The position numbers and the translations under genes are program-made. 64,000 bases of DNA from Yoonia sp. GTDB lineage: Bacteria > Pseudomonadota > Alphaproteobacteria > Rhodobacterales > Rhodobacteraceae. Location: NCBI GenBank assembly GCA_029250945.1, contig JAQXEG010000044.1:98087-162086 (forward strand), in the 5' to 3' direction. Position 1 is the stretch's first letter, and each line of letters opens with the position of its first letter. Of this stretch, positions 63,560 through 64,000 are shown piece after piece. Under the pieces are notes generated by a model. The model saw only the letters and a list, made by a program, of their open reading frames with translations. It searched no databases and was not told the DNA's origin.

Positions 63560-64000
63560 TGTCTGATCAGACGCAAAACCTTGCTGTGACGCTGTTTAGC
63601 GAAATTCTGGCTGTTGATCAGCTGGCCCGCAGTAGTGTTGCCCGCGCCTTGCCCAAGGGAATGGAGCTGTCGCATTTTTCGGTGCTGAACCATCTTGCGC
63701 ATACGAATGCAGAACGCTCGCCCGCCCAACTGGCTAAGACGTTTCACCTGACCCGTGGTGCGATGACAAATACGCTTAGCAAACTGGAATGGGCGGGCTG
63801 GGTGCATATCCGTCCCGATTGGGAAGACGCGCGGCGCAAGATGGTCGCGATTAGCCCGTCGGGCATTGCCGCCCGCGATGCCGCTGTTGCCGCGATTGCC
63901 CCTGTGATTGCCCAAGTTGTTGATACGGTTGGCGCGGATAAGGTGCGGATCGCCCTGCCTGTTTTACGTGAAATGCGGGTGCAATTGTCCAAGGTCGAAT
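63559..64000 (+). CDS. MarR-family transcriptional regulator (partial, 3' end off window)
   Basis: An open frame of 147 codons starts at ATG 63559-63561, on the last base of the amidase stop (TAATG), and runs off the window edge. The winged HTH is clear: LSHFSVLNHLAHTN, ERSPAQLAKTFHLTRGAMTN (recognition helix) and TLSKLEWAGWVHIRPDWEDA followed by RRKMVAISPSG, the basic wing. A long dimerisation helix follows. Its ligand and targets are unknown; coupling to grxC and the amidase suggests a link with thiol or xenobiotic stress. Confidence 0.9.
   Translation, partial: MSDQTQNLAVTLFSEILAVDQLARSSVARALPKGMELSHFSVLNHLAHTNAERSPAQLAKTFHLTRGAMTNTLSKLEWAGWVHIRPDWEDARRKMVAISPSGIAARDAAVAAIAPVIAQVVDTVGADKVRIALPVLREMRVQLSKVE

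Overview
The window is a 64-kb piece of an alphaproteobacterial chromosome, most likely order Rhodobacterales (Roseobacter group). The evidence is gene content and order: a RegB/SenC/RegA redox-control cluster, the block tsaE-amgK-murU-addB-addA-trxA, timA-mltA-smr beside fxsA-secB, and above all maf-aroE-coaE-dnaQ facing hemJ-rho-mnmE-mnmG-rsmG-parA-parB. GC content is moderate to high over most of the window and visibly lower between about 26.8 and 33.5 kb. Almost all of the sequence is coding. Many neighbouring genes overlap by 1-11 bases, and I found no tRNA, rRNA, insertion sequence, prophage or CRISPR array.

Layout. 1-3.3 kb: an extensin-like protein cut by the window edge, ahcY, an HD hydrolase, a GNAT enzyme and a LysR-family remnant. 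3.3-6.0 kb: regA and senC divergent from regB. 6.0-7.6 kb: a broken PAS/DivL-like sensor gene preceded by a perfect CtrA box. 7.6-16.4 kb: tsaE, cell-wall sugar salvage (amgK, murU), the AddAB recombination nuclease, and trxA with a clear terminator. 16.5-20.7 kb: hslV, a membrane protein, hslU and an MFS transporter. 20.7-24.1 kb: smr, mltA and timA divergent from fxsA and secB. 24.1-26.8 kb: the leftward operon maf-aroE-coaE-dnaQ. 26.8-27.2 kb: an AT-rich, DnaA-box-bearing gap that I interpret as the chromosomal replication origin. 27.2-34.6 kb: hemJ, rho, mnmE, mnmG, rsmG, parA and parB, with two perfect parS palindromes, at the mnmG start codon and in the first codons of rsmG.

34.6-41.4 kb: hemW, rdgB and rph divergent from the heat-shock pair hrcA-grpE, then mutS. 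41.4-48.2 kb: malic enzyme (maeB), a PfkB sugar kinase, a damaged msrA, an aminotransferase/P-loop sulfotransferase-like pair and argG. 48.3-57.8 kb: an unknown membrane protein, a Nudix hydrolase, Hsp33, a CoA-type Nudix hydrolase, a CCA-adding enzyme, a LysE exporter, a pair of ABC exporters and a TrmA-type RNA methyltransferase. 57.9-64 kb: two L,D-transpeptidase-fold proteins flanking a CAP-domain lipoprotein, hemH, a methyltransferase, comF, grxC, a nitrilase-family amidase and the start of a MarR regulator.

The most notable points are the inferred oriC with ori-proximal parS sites; the loss by nonsense mutation and frameshift of a probable CtrA-pathway sensor that still has a perfect CtrA box upstream; an msrA gene whose GCFW active site has been read out of frame by two compensating indels; and a translationally coupled class IV aminotransferase/P-loop sulfotransferase-like pair of unknown substrate. 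Starts and family names come from reading the sequence without database searches.
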